Source: Isoetes taiwanensis (lineage: Eukaryota; Streptophyta; Lycopodiopsida; Isoetales; Isoetaceae). Taken from it: DNA of 64,000 nt. A program made the position numbers and the translations under genes. The notes below the pieces were generated by a model. The model was not told the DNA's origin. It saw only the letters and a program-made list of their open reading frames with translations, and did not search any database. The stretch lies in assembly GCA_021234155.1 (NCBI GenBank), contig JAJEKV010000753.1, positions 1-64,000 of the forward strand, written 5' to 3'. This document shows, piece after piece, positions 1 to 12,180 of the stretch (positions are counted from its first letter, which is position 1; the number at the start of each line of letters is the position of its first letter).

Positions 1-3000
1 TTCTACTTCAAGCTCTTTGCTCCCAAGTTCCAGGCCCATATGTCGCTGCTTGGCATTTTCGGTGAAGCACACTTGTTATTTAAATAAAGAAGTATTTGAA
101 CGACACGGCTTTCTGAATTCTCTCAAATGGAACTTTAGGCTCCAAATCGACCGGTTAGGCGGTTCATGCGTAATATCGTTAGCGACGTAAAGGCTACACC
201 CACTGCGGCAGTCGATGGCGCCACCACCGGTGACTCCAGCTTGTTTGAGTTTACCGGGGCGGCTGTATTCCTTTTTGCCAATTGTATCGCCAGTACTTCC
301 TCTGAGTTCGATGTCGCGAGTTTGTTGCTTTGCCCCATAATGCCAATGTCCATCATTCGACCAATATCGACAAGCCTCCGCGACTTCTTCCGTTGCATTG
401 CATTGGCGAAGTTCCTTCGGGTATTCTATCAAGAACACCCATATCAATAAGCCTTTTATAACCTGGTCCTCTACTGCTTTACACTCAAACACCACGCATA
501 GATTGGCCCCAAATGATGTTCTATGTCGTCTTCTCAATGGACGCGCGGGGGCACCACTTCCATTTACCGAAGTTCTGTGAGCCACTTTCAAACCCTCATC
601 CGTCATTACTTCCTCCACCACCGGAATTCTCCGTAAAATTCCACTCGGCTCCTTCCAATAACTCACAAAGCTGGCACTTCACGCCCGTCTTCCCCTGGTC
701 ATGTCATGGCAATCACCATGTCCGTTTGTCTCCTCCCTCCCGCTACACCATCCACTTCACCATTTTCCCAAACATCACAAACTGTGCAGCGGCCGGCTCC
801 ACCACCACAACACCCTCGTCGGTTGTTGTACTCGGTATCGCCGGGATGCTCAAGCCACTCTCTCGTTATAAAGAATCCCAAGGCGGCTCTTATGGCGGGG
901 TTCCTGCACTGGAAACCCTCGATCGCATACACGGGACCTTCAATTTCCAACTGCCCAAGGATTTGCAACTTTGGAGGCCAAACTTCAAGACAAGCATGAG
1001 AAGCTCTCTTATAGGCTCATGCAGGATCTCAAAAGTGCACAAGCTCAAGTCGACCAACAGGATCAGGGCTCGACTACAATCAGTCCGGACTCTGTTGGAG
1101 CACAACAAGTCCCAAGCAAGCTCTCACGAGTGCCAGGGGCCTTGGGATATTGTAAGCTAGCATGGCAGCCACTTTCCGGGCACGTGAAAACTTGACACTC
1201 AGAGTTCCAAAATATACGAGCGGGGCAGCTCAAAATTGGCCTCCTTGGCTGTTTCGACTTTCTACCTGAACCTCTCGGCTCACCTCTCTCTTCAAGATGA
1301 AACACAGGAGGTCACGAGAAGCGAAGATCTTGGATGGCGGGGAGATTGTGGAGTGCCGTCTCAACTTCAGAAATCCTCTCCCGAGGTCCACCACCGAAAA
1401 GGAGTCCGCGACGGTCACCTTCTTTGCTTTCGAGCGGGACAACCGGATCGATGATCTCGGTTAGCGGTGCGACGAAGCTGGCCGGGTCTGGCGGTGAGGC
1501 TCAGAAGCGAAACTTGGCCATGCAGCCATTCTTAGCGGAATGCTGTTGACTTTCGGTTCCCTCACGCTTTATCGCGATTGTGTGGCGGTTTTCGGCGTAC
1601 ATAACCGGCACCGATTTGGCGTGGGATGGCCAGGTGGATATTTCACGGTGCGGTTTTTGGCGGTTTGGCGGAAACTCTCCATTGAACAAAGAGGTTGTCT
1701 TTGGCCTGCCAGTGCTGATCTCCTTACTAATAAATCGAACTTTATCCACCTTAGTGGTTGACCCTGCTTATATTTCATAATTCTCGGTGAAATTACGAGA
1801 ACACTTTGGAAATAGACCCGCCGGCACAGTGACCCAACGTACAATGGGTGCTTGAATAATAATCATATCTTCTTGGATCCACCTTTCCGGTTGAGCTCTT
1901 CATCGAGGTACATGCAGGAAACTTGCCAATCATTTATCTCGGCAATGAGCCTTCTGTCATCGAGAAGTATCTAAGGACATCAGGATCTTCCCTATGCACA
2001 ATTTATATACAGCACCTCGCGAGGTTACAATGGGTTACAAGCTACGTTTGGATAGCAAGGCGGTCCCCACGGGATGGGATAGCCCTCTGTCAACTCTCAG
2101 CTCTACGCTTCTCTTTGGGATCGTTGGTGTCGGGCTCTTGATCCGGATCTTTGTCGATCAATTGGGAGACAGCTCGGCAACCCGCCCGCGGGCATGGTTC
2201 CTTCTCCCTATGCTTCCAAGTACCTCCGCCCCGATTCTGACGATTGGCGCCTTCCTTTTTGGACCCAAGGTCATGGATGGTCATCTGGGATGGACACCAC
2301 CTCCCGGATCTCGACGGATCTCCGTTGGGATCCGCGTTTTGTTAAGCGCTCACATTGGGGAAGAAGGTGCCACACTGGATACCACGCAATTGGATTTACA
2401 TTGCTAATGGCGTGGTTGGCAGCGCCCGTGGATGCGCTTCATGGTCTTGACACCTTTCGGGAATGCCACCACCTCTGATCCTTGGTCCATCTTCAGCGAG
2501 GATTTTTTCTTTGCTCTCTCAAATGCATTTTGCTAAGCTCCTTAAATGCGGCGGCGTCCCATTTTCAGCACCAATCAGATATGCGGGTGTCCGGTGCCTT
2601 TGGCCTTGGACCTGTCTCCCTCATGGAATGTCGATTACATTTCTTGGGCGCCCGCTGCCCGCCGAAGACATGAATTGCGGCTCGCTTTCTTATTGATCAC
2701 GGTCCTGCCCTTGGCCAAAACACTCCTTACGCTCTTCAAACCGCCGGGGATCTCATTGCAGTACCATAATAGTTGCCGATCTCCCACTCGGTGGTCCACC
2801 CTTTTCTGAGATGGCTTCCCCTTCGAGAAACACTTCCTCCTTTTTCTTCCTGCGAGTGTCGTTTGGTGGGGGGTGTTAGTCTGTGCCTCACAGTGCAGGA
2901 CTATTCCATGCTCTGACAGAACCGAGTCCAGAAGCTCAGGGATCCTCGATTCGATTACGAATTGGGTCATCAAAGGCTCATGAAGACCAAGCGGCGTGAA

Positions 3001-3160
3001 CCCGCAGATCAAAGCCTGTAGCCGTCAACAGAGCGCCCGCTCAGACAAGTGACAGCCCGTCACCGCCAGCGTCAACGTCAGCGTGATTCTAGAAGCACTT
3101 CAAGAGGCACCGCCAACATTCCTATAAATCAGGCCTCCTTCGAGAATTGCCGGCACGAGA
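1..3160. other. GC-rich block with broken coding-like stretches, unidentified
   Basis: This stretch is visibly more GC-rich than the DNA to its right. Short coding-like runs occur on the plus strand, for example around 945-1195, a charged, glutamine-rich, coiled-coil-like reading that ends at a stop near 1195, and around 1290-1460. None continues for long and none carries a motif I recognise. The texture (brief open frames that switch frame, then a possible LTR at 3,175) would suit a decayed retroelement gag region, but this is inference. I recognise no reverse transcriptase, integrase or protease motif. Confidence 0.3.
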
Positions 3161-3174
3161 ATCAGTCGAGGGAG

Positions 3175-3500
3175 TGTCTATATTGGGTTAAAAGGCCATT
3201 GTACTATATATATGAGTGAGCTAGCACATGAGTTTTAGATGAGTTTTTGAGTCTTGTCTCCTTTAGTTTTTCTCTCTATTACGAGAGAGCTCATGTATGT
3301 TCATCATTGATATCAAGGGAAGCTTATCATCTTCCTCTCATTTGTTGCTTTTCTTCTTCTTCTTCTTCTCTTCTTACAAATCGTGACATAGTCCCAGGAC
3401 TCTCATTAGATCCACGGGTCCTCACGGAATTTTGTCTTCGAGTTCCAGAACCGGACCCAAACAAGCGAAGCAACGGGCGTTCAAAAATTGCAAAATGTTA
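3175..3500 (+). repeat. Possible LTR or promoter-like segment with TATA box
   Basis: A purine run (gtcgagggag) directly precedes TGTCTATATTGGG, the arrangement expected at a polypurine tract and 3' LTR start of a copia-like element. A TATA-like tatatatat lies about 30 bp inside, followed by a CT-rich leader that includes a (TTC)n run near 3,350-3,377. A matching GACA lies at 3,385-3,388, but I found no target-site duplication and no primer-binding site. It could equally be the promoter and leader of an unrelated gene. Confidence 0.3.
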
Positions 3501-6500
3501 GGGTTTCAATAGGATACCTAATAGCCGAATATTATTTTCATAAGCACAAAGTCTACTTTAGAATACCCAAGCATTGGTATAGTATAACAATTCCACTAAT
3601 TCTTTGAACTTCACTATGGCATATTCTTGAGAATAAGACGAAAATACCTTCATTGCTAACTTCTTGCAGTTGTAAGCGTTTATGCAATAATTTGTTGTGC
3701 ATTCATAGTCACAGGTCTTGGCTTCTGATTTCGAGATATTTCATGCCTCGAGATGTTAGCAGATGTAACAAAAACATCTCACCATTACAATAAAAAACTA
3801 GCAAAAGGCACACCAGAAGGCTTTGGCAAGGTAAAATTTGTTAGGTTTATGGTTATTCATATATTTGTCAATAAAGTCATTGGCAATTTTCTCTATATGG
3901 TTATCTACTATAAAGCTATGGAATACAACTATAGTTCTTGGCACTACGCCAAAACTCTAGCAGAACAAACGTTGTTTTAACTATTTTATTATGTTGAATA
4001 GATCCTCTATTTGATTATATTTTATTATTTATGCTCGAGTGGTGGTGAGCTGCTTGAATAACAGGAACAGAAATGCACAGTTGCATACAAGAAGTGGACT
4101 TCCACCTACAAGGTTTCTTTAGGCTTGAATACGAGCCAAGCATGAACATAATATGTTTGTTCCCACGGTGCAACATCACATTTTTTTATCTTGTATATAG
4201 CATGGGCTTCAACAATGCTGGTTAGATTGGGACACATAAAGTAAGTCAAATGTAGTGGGCCGAAGTTGTTAGTATTCAACAACTAAAGCGACCGGATCAA
4301 AAAAACTTGAAATTCGGGTCCTATGCTTCCTGTTTTATTCTTGCATATGTCAGAGAAGTTTGGGCCAAAGACTATAATCCTTAAAGGCTAAGGTTGGTTA
4401 CATGCTTTAAGGGTAAGATTGGATACAAGGTATCGGGTTGAAACCATTATATAAGCTAGTTGAATCTATCACCCAAGAGATCTCGAGAAACTATCTTTCG
4501 AGAGACCTTGGGCCAAACACTATTATCCTTAGAGGCTAAAGTTGACTGCATCCTTTAAGGCCAAGATTGGATACAAGGTACTGGCTCAAAATGTATACAA
4601 CTCGAGAGATCAAGAGAGCTGAAATACGAAACTTATTGAAAGAATTGAAGTGCATTTTTTCTTTACGTCATGCCACTAAATCATTCTTGGGATCCTTCAT
4701 CGAGTAATATATGTTTAATTTCCTTTGAGGACTAGCTAATACAAATCGAGGACCAGAGGCCTGAGATTGTTATACTAGAGCATAATACCCCAGTCTACTT
4801 TAATACACATAGCCCAAGAATTTTATGGCCATCTTCCGTAACAAGCTAGGTGTTTATGGCCTGCGCCCCTCAATGTGTTAGTGATAGGTAACAAACATCT
4901 GAGATTTGATCTTAGCTATAAAACTTGAGGGCTAGGTTGTTAAGGGGGGAAGGTCACACATCCTTCCAAATATTAATACAAGTGGTGGGAAAAAGGTCAC
5001 ACATCCTTCACAAATGTGATAGATTGTGGAGTATATTTACATCATTGATTGGTATACATTGTATATTACAAAATCTTTGCTTTGGATTTGCTCCCTTTTT
5101 TTATCACCTGTAACTTAACTACCATCATTCCATAGAATGTGAAGTAGCGGAAACAAAGATATGTAAAGAGGAAAAACCAAGCCAGTTTTCCCACATTCCA
5201 TTCAAAATTCATCATGAAATATACAATGATGCCATATAGCGATTAATGCATTAATATATGCGGAAGTTCTATCATAACTGTAGAGATTTAACTTTTGTTA
5301 GTCTTTTTTGCTATGCACAACATGGATAAAGCTAAAGATGGCACTTGCCCGAAAGCAAATCGTGGGCAAAGGCGGTCACATTCTCGCAGACCCTTTCATG
5401 ATAATAAACCGTAAAGCTCAATAGCTAGAAAGCGGGTTGAACAATTGACAAATTGTTTACACCTATAAAAAGAATTGCTGAATACATTGCGCCAATCAAA
5501 TTAAATATATCCTGCTGCGTGGACCTGTACAAACCAGCAGGCTTTATGAGGCATTCAAGCTTCTGTTACATGCCATCACGGTTGGTGGTTTGAAACGAAA
5601 TTTCTCTAAGCAATCTTTTCCCAAGCGTTACGGGCAATAAGAAAGGTAAGATGATTACCTCCTTAGAAATGTCAAGGTCTCCTCTCTAGATCAACTTTGT
5701 AGAACTTCCGCGTTTTTATGTATCAATATTGGCAAAAGAATCCAGCGAGAATAGGGACCCGAAACTTGCTTGCTTTCCTAATCAAGAACACATTTTCTCT
5801 AGAGTTTTATTGGGATCTGTTTAGGTTATAGCAGGAGAATTGATGCCATGGAAAAGTCATATGAAAATCTATTGCAAAACCTATCCTTTGTTATAAGAGA
5901 TCCTAAGTTTGCACTTATGAACCATTCAAGCCATTTACATGCCATGCAGCTGGCAGGTGTGGAATGACAGAGATGTGGAGCTTGTATCAAATGCATATGG
6001 AATGAAGCAGTTTTTATTATATGGGCCCTTGAAAGGTGAGACTCCTACCAAAGACGCATAAAATTCCAGCAGATCAAAAGAATTATGGTTAGAAAATGCG
6101 TTCTTCAACATCAAATGCATAATAGGCTTCATTGAAAAGTAACCTTTCTTGCTTGAATCTATAGGAATTGGGTGAAGACGCGTTTTCTAGGTGCTCTGCA
6201 AAAACATGCAAACGAGTGTTATCTATTCACATAGGTATATTTAGGCAAGATGGTAGAATGGTAGGCTATACTGGCTTGTTTGTTAAAGGCCGTTGTCATG
6301 TCATCGATTACATTCTTGAATGCTCAACCTCAAGAGATGCAAGAATTTCTTCTCTCAATATAGACACTATCTCATTAGCAGCCCAATCAAGTTGTTAAGC
6401 TTGGACCATCGAACATTCATCCTTCACTCGGCAGTGATGAAGCTATGGCATATCAGATGGATAATCGAGCTGGCTCACGTCTTTAGGCCCGAAAACTACA

Positions 6501-7480
6501 AAGCACTAAGAACTAACATAATATCAAGGCCTTATCATTGACCTATATCTCTTACGGTATGGGAAGGAACATTATTTTCTCAAGGTACCAAATGTGAAAT
6601 CATTACTCTAACATATATCTTTCAAAATTTCCCGCATTTTCATATATTCTTGTGCGTAAACTAAAATGCAATTAAGTGGTTTTATATATTTGGAAGCATG
6701 AAATACCATCAAACAATTATGTTAGAAATCTTGAACAATGGTCATTTCAAAGCAGATCTATGATTTGAAGCATGCCACCTTGAGGGTATCAGAACTGCAT
6801 ACATGTTTATCTTAGAAAACAGACGAACCAAATGAGAGTTTCAAATATAGTTAATTTTTAGTGATAAGGGCTAGTTTCTTATCCAAAATATCACCTTTAT
6901 ATGAACTGATCTGCTATGTCATGGTAGTCTTTACTTCGTCTCTACTTAATTTGGCCACTCTTCTATGGTGAGAAGTAGCTCTTCATCCAAATATGGTACT
7001 TATATATGGTGATATGCTATGTTGTTGTTTGCATCTTCTGCTGTAAGCCTTTCCTATTACTCTGTTTCCCTAGATTTTAGCCAATTTCTAGTTTCCCTAG
7101 GAACAAGGATAAATTTTTAGCATAAAGTAGACTATGGCATGGGGAATGATTTGTGATTAGAAAGGAGAAGCGGATCTTTGGCTGAAGACAAGTATAGACA
7201 ATTTTGTAGGCTCTAGAACGGATATCCATGCGTAATACCTAAGCTCCTTAAGCAAATGCACCTAGTCTTTGGAATAGAACATAAATCTGATTGTACATGT
7301 CTTAGTTTCGAAATAAAAATAGAAAAAGCTAGCAAATGAGTCTTGGAAATTATTATAAGTCTGAAACCCGATTCAAGTGACACGAGAATTGCTACTAAGC
7401 TAATGCATTAAACAACCATAGAAGCAAGCGTAAAGTTCAAGAGTCTTACACGAGAATAAGATGTAAAAAGCTGAAATAAT
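3500..7480. other. AT-rich intergenic DNA, no gene recognised
   Basis: About 4 kb of AT-rich sequence without a convincing coding region on either strand. The open frames here are short and lack recognisable motifs. The only structure noted is an imperfect local duplication near 4,360-4,600. Confidence 0.6.
4361..4610. repeat. Imperfect tandem duplication, period about 148 bp
   Basis: The block beginning tgggccaaagactataatcc at 4,361 recurs with scattered substitutions at 4,509. Both copies continue into related sequence that ends in gattggatacaaggta. The divergence indicates an old local duplication. No function is suggested. Confidence 0.65.
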
Positions 7481-7980
7481 TTAGAGTAGCGGTTCTAGGC
7501 ATGGTGGCAACATGCAGTAGGTCGCACAATAGTAGCCATGTGCATGTTAGCCCGATAGGTGCTAATGCCTCTGATCATGTCTTCGATCTCACAAGAGCCG
7601 GGGAACCCAACACGGCAAAGGAAAAGGAGAAAAATGAAATATAAATTGGTTTCTTCCTAGAGTTCAACGAAATCACGAAATATAAATTGGTTTCTTCCGA
7701 GTAAAGCGAAATCAATGAGTGGAGCTAAGAGAATCTATGGGGAAAGGGAAGACGAACTTTTAACGGTTGGGTGGGCGGGAAAATTCCAGAATGGAGATGC
7801 GCCTCCTCCCATCTCCGTTCCTATTTTTTGGGTCTTTTCTAATTTCCCTGGCCTTAGATTTGTGAAAGGAAAGATCTGACGGTCCAAAATAAGGCACATC
7901 AGATTTTGCTGACATGGAAATTACACGTGGATAGGCTAGAATTTGAGGAAAGGCTGTAGGCCCAGTAGGGCTGGTGTGCT

Positions 7981-7981
7981 A

Positions 7982-8012
<31 letters not shown>

Positions 8013-8018
8013 CACACA
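7981..8018 (+). repeat. Poly(A) followed by (CA)n microsatellite
   Basis: Eighteen A residues run straight into about ten CA dinucleotides. A poly(A) joined to a microsatellite commonly marks the 3' end of a plus-strand retroposon. The 500 bp upstream shows no domain I can assign, so the parent element is unknown. Confidence 0.7.
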
Positions 8019-8097
8019 TGTTTTGAGTTGTCCATTATTGCACCTAGGTTTGTTATTGAATTTATCCTCTGTGCGTTTACATCTTGATGTGCATACT

Positions 8098-8156
8098 CAT
8101 CATACATCATTTGAGTTTAAACGCATCATTTGTGCTTAAACGCATCATTTGAGCTT
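8098..8156. repeat. Short tandem repeat of an aaacgcatcatttg-type unit
   Basis: Three close copies of catcatttg preceded by aaacg-type sequence follow one another at about 22-bp spacing. A small local repeat without evident function. Confidence 0.5.
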
Positions 8157-9085
8157 TAGGTAAGCTTTAACTATATATTGTACATATTTTTCGTATGAAA
8201 GTGGATATTTGACAGTTGTTTACTCGACCCTCTTAGCATATTATCAGGGGCCTCACTTGGATCTTGAGAGAAAATTCCACTTTCAGGAACTACTTTCCTT
8301 TTTTTCCAAGTCGTCGTTATTTAGCTGCATTAGTGCCCGCTTCTATTCTGCTAGCTTACCCCACCTTGCCTACTCTTAATCTCCACCTTCGCTCTCCCAT
8401 TCTTGTTCATGCACATTCCTCGCACTTTGTGAACCTCCTCGTTAGGGAATCTGATTTGCTTTCAATCTTACTTTTCTTCTTGACCTTCCTCTTAACTTTG
8501 CACTCCCATGGCTCCACCTTTACCTCAACCTCGTTCCCGTTCTAGTAAGTGTTATTTATATTGGGGCATCTATTCATAGGTTTCGGCATGCTATCAAATT
8601 TCTTTCTGACATCTCATTCACAACTACCTTTTCTCTTTTAGTTAACATTTTCATATTGCTTTCTAATTGCATTGCACATTTTTGTTACAAGTACATTTTA
8701 TTTGGCCAATTTTAAGCTTACATTATATGTCTTGTCGTTGTTTTTTACAGTTTTAGGCTGTAGCCTTACCCCATTATCATATATCATTTCACATCTTTTA
8801 TACTTCCTTTATGTGCATACGACACATTTGCATTTGGCACTTCATTGGGTGGCATGGGTTTTGCTATATATTCTAAACGAGGTGCACCCTGGACTATCAC
8901 AGTCGTCGGATTCGTCGATCCTACGACCCAGATCGTATGTTGGGGCCTCTGGGCACCTCTCGTTTCGCTTACAGTCATTTATGATTGGAGGCACCTATGA
9001 TTTTGAAATATGAAATACAATTTCGACTAAGGTTTTGAGGGAATATCGAACCTCTATATGGCTTTGCCTAAGATTTTATAATATG

Positions 9086-9165
9086 AAAAAATACGGGGAC
9101 TCGAACCTCTGCTAAAATAAATCAATATCCTAATAAGACTACTTTAACCAATGTACCCAGTGAGC
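9086..9165 (-). repeat. tRNA-derived SINE head (A and B boxes)
   Basis: Read on the minus strand, this segment has an A-box-like TAGCTCACTGGG followed about 48 bp later by GGTTCGAGTCCC, a full match to the Pol III B-box consensus. The spacing is longer than in most tRNA genes, and no acceptor stem or anticodon arm could be paired, so this is a tRNA-related SINE head or tRNA relic rather than a tRNA gene. The body and tail of the SINE are not identified. Confidence 0.5.
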
Positions 9166-9659
9166 TAATGTGATTATTTTTTATCTTGAATCTATATATA
9201 TATATTTTTTTATGACAACCCATTTAATTGTTTTAGGCACATATAGTCTATGGTTTCAGGAATTGTTATTTTTACATCCATACCAAATCCCCCTGGAACC
9301 CCCTGTTATTTTGCTACATACTGATTCTCATTTTTTTGGTTATGACATATTTGTATTTGACACTCCATTGCATTTTTTACTACAGACATGATCTATGGAC
9401 ACCATCCTTGTCGTTGCCATTTTTTAGATTTTTATTGCAACCTTGTCCAGATTTGTCATTTTTTAGATCCTTTGTTCTCGCTAGCCACACTTTGTCATAT
9501 CATCAACCTCAAGAATTCCGCTCTAACCTTGGCACTCTCGCCCTTCATCTCCCCTATACCATTGACCATAACCTTACCTTTACCTTGCAGCATATGGTTA
9601 TTTCTTGTTGCATTTGTTCCCATGCCCAACATTCATCCTTTCCCATATTTTGCCTAAAC

Positions 9660-9700
9660 TTGAATTAGAACAGAATACAATACAATACAATAGAATTATT
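9660..9700 (-). repeat. (TTGTA)n tail marking a LINE 3' end
   Basis: On the minus strand the sequence downstream of the ORF1-like gene ends in a run of ttgta repeats. Short 3' microsatellite tails of this kind are typical of several non-LTR retrotransposon clades. It lies only about 110 bp past the ORF1-like stop, which leaves no room for an ORF2. Confidence 0.55.
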
Positions 9701-9783
9701 GTCCCTAGTGGCCTGCGGCCCCTGGACTGATATAGCGTGGGCGAGCTTCCAAAGGGGTGCTAGTAACGCAATATGCTGATATG

Positions 9784-10623
9784 TTATAGCCCCGATGCTC
9801 CCCCATCCTGCCCCTGCTTCGTTGCCGTTGGAGGGTTGTTGTCCTCCCCCTCTGGCCCTTTTGACCTTATGGCATCCAGTCTCTCCACATTCTGCTCCTG
9901 TCCCAGTGGCTGATCCCTAATCCGTTTGTGCAGGTACACTTTTCCATTTCTAACTCCTGCATGTATCCCTGCCTGATTCAATTCCCTGGCTCTGGCCAAT
10001 TCTCTGTGTAGCCCCTGACGTTGCATCACTGTTAGTGTTTCTTGCACCTTGATTCCATTCCTCAGTCTGGATCCCATGCGTAGTATCCGTTCTTTGGCTG
10101 TCATGTCTCTGAATGTCAAGTTTATATGCCTTGCCCGTCCCCTCCATTGGCCTGATCGTACTGCTTTGACAATTATGCTTGGGTGCTCTTTGAAGACCGT
10201 CTCTATTATCTCTTTTCTAACTCAACCAACCTCTGCATGATCTTGGTTTTCTCTTCCTCGATCTCGTTTATCCTCCATTGCATCTCTTCGCGCGTCCTCT
10301 TGACCCCTTATACCCTTATATCCATGCTGGAGATGGCTATCGTTACGATTAGCCATTTTCGCCAACGTATTGAGTACATCTATGCTTGAGATTCTAGCTT
10401 CCAACTGCTTATTCATCTGGCTAGGAAGTCTTTGAGATCTTGCTGATTTACTGGTGCTCCATATCTCCCTTCTTCTGTTGGCTGAGACTGGTGTAATCTG
10501 GCATCGATCCTTGGGTGTAATACACAATGGCGATACTCGTCTGGTTGACTGTGCTGAAGCTCTTCTGTTGTGGTTACTGTATCCTCTCCATATCCCAAAC
10601 GGTCCCTTATTTGAAACACTCAT
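9784..10623 (-). pseudogene. LINE ORF1p-like RNA-binding protein, frameshifted
   Basis: Read right to left, an N-terminal part starts near 10,619 and leads into a glutamate- and lysine-rich coiled coil around 10,200-10,290. It then continues in a shifted frame into a C-terminal domain at 9,784-10,200. That domain carries the pattern of L1 ORF1p C-terminal (transposase_22) domains: a conserved INLTFRDMTAKERIL strand-helix, then RLRNGIKVQETLT, then ARELNQAGIHAGVRNGKVYL. Such proteins bind element RNA and chaperone reverse transcription as trimers. At least two single-base frame changes separate the parts, including one at about 10,213. No endonuclease or reverse transcriptase follows; the stop is close to the 3' tail. 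The family call is from pattern recognition without a search. Confidence 0.6.
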
Positions 10624-11816
10624 AATGCGAAATTTGAATTTGAATTTGAAATGGTCATAATAATTCTGCCCACCTCTATATATTATTCAATTTGTTGTTT
10701 CTGAATCTCATATACTATTATGTATGCAATCGAGTATTTATTGCTTCTTAGCCTGAATTTGAAAGTAAGGACGGTAGGTTTTACCTTACCGTTTCTGCTG
10801 ATTGGCCGGGGGTAACCCTCTCTGTACCAATCTGATTTTCGGTAGTTAACTACCAAGATATTTTGTTTGTTATTTATTATGTTATTTGTCTCGTTAATGT
10901 GTCATTTTGGTGATCCAGGTACCAGTTGGAGAATCGAGCCCTCGCTATCCTGGCCTACGGCGGGGATTACACCCCTCAGTCCGTAGCATGGCCCAGTCTC
11001 CTTTTTGACAATAGTACATTTGTTTTATCTCTTTTCTGTGTCCTGTCTTCCATGTTGCTCATACTTCGTTTATGAGGGTTTTGAGCCTATAGTGGTCCGG
11101 ATAAGCAGTTGGTGGGTCTAGCCCTCGCTATCCTGGTGTACGGCAGAGGCTGGACCTCTCTGTCCTGTATCTTGTTTCGCCCGCCTTTTACTCATTTAAA
11201 TACTTGCTTGCTTGTTCTTGTTCGTCGGGTCCCTGTTGTGATGACTCGTCTCTCTTTTCCCTTTGCCACCTGCAAATTTCATATATTGGTATCTAATATA
11301 CCTCCCTACTGTGGTGGCTTTTATTCCCCTTGCATTCGCCACCCGCATTTTTCATGTCACGTCTCCCTGTTGCCCACAACAGTTTTCGTGTTTTCGTCTG
11401 TTGGCAGTGTCCTTAATGTTTGCACCTTATTGTTTTCATTCGATGTTGTGCTCCCAGTAGGTATTTTTCTGTCTACTTTTCTATTCCTGTTATATTTCTG
11501 TTCACGGCTAAGCTACTCACGCCTCCTATCCCTCTCAAGTTATCAAAAACTTCGCGATTATGCTATTCGTATCTCCTATAACTCCCCGGTTACCAAAGAT
11601 TTGCGTGATTCATGTACTAAACGTCTATGCTATACAATTACGACTCTTTGACCAGAGGGATGGACTCAGAAAATCATACATTAAGTCATTAAGTCATTAA
11701 ATCATATCTCATATTTTATAATTCTTAAGACAAAACTGTTCAACTAAGTATATTCAAGAGACAGATAGAGGACTAATAAAAAAAACAAACAACAGAAACA
11801 CGAGGTTAAGGGCAGA
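10263..11816. repeat. Tandem duplication unit 1 (1,554 bp)
   Basis: This unit and the next are near-identical copies in direct orientation. The first begins at ctcgtttatcctcc (10,263); the same sequence restarts at 11,817 directly after gttaagggcaga. The unit contains the N-terminal half of the ORF1-like gene and its upstream non-coding sequence, including a perfect palindrome GGTAGTTAACTACC and two copies of a roughly 45-bp subrepeat (ccctcgctatcctgg at about 10,940 and 11,121). Confidence 0.9.
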
Positions 11817-12180
11817 CTCGTTTATCCTCCATTGCATCTCTTCGCGCGTCCACTTGACCCCTTATACCCTTATATCCATGCTGGAGATGGCTATCGTTAC
11901 GATTAGCCATTTTCGCCAACGTATTGAGTACATCTATGCTTGAGATTCTAGCTTCCAACTGCTTATTCATCTGGCTAGGAAGTCTTTGAGATCTTGCTGA
12001 TTTACTGGTGCTCCATATCTCCCTTCTTCTGTTGGCTGAGACTGGTGTAATATGCCATCGATCCTTGGGTGTAATACACAATGGCGATACTCGATGCGGT
12101 TGATTTGTCTTTGAAGCTCTTCTGTTGTGGTTACTGTATCCCCTCCATATCCCAAACGGTCCCTTATTTGAAACACTCAT
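11806..12180 (-). pseudogene. Truncated second copy of the ORF1-like 5' part
   Basis: The minus-strand reading begins with the same MFQIRDRLGYG start as the gene at 10,619 and continues to the duplication boundary, where it runs into unrelated sequence. It lacks the coiled coil and the C-terminal domain. It exists only because the 1.55-kb unit is duplicated. Confidence 0.65.

Noticed and set aside
513-1160. A 215-codon plus-strand open frame
   Set aside because: Proline- and serine-rich low-complexity reading without a motif, overlapped by equally long readings on both strands in the GC-rich block.
7490-7600. Possible A box (ctaggcatggtggc) and B box (cttcgatctc) upstream of the poly(A)-(CA)n
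   Set aside because: Spacing is over 80 bases and the B box is a poor match. The poly(A) parent remains unknown.
8264-9668. Several plus-strand open frames rich in Leu, Phe and Ser
   Set aside because: They arise from T-rich sequence. No start context, no domain, and frames overlap each other.
11109-11651. A 180-codon plus-strand open frame (and its copy at 12,662-13,203)
   Set aside because: It is a hydrophobic reading from a pyrimidine-rich strand with no domain. The two tandem copies break it differently, and the coding signals of the surrounding unit lie on the minus strand.
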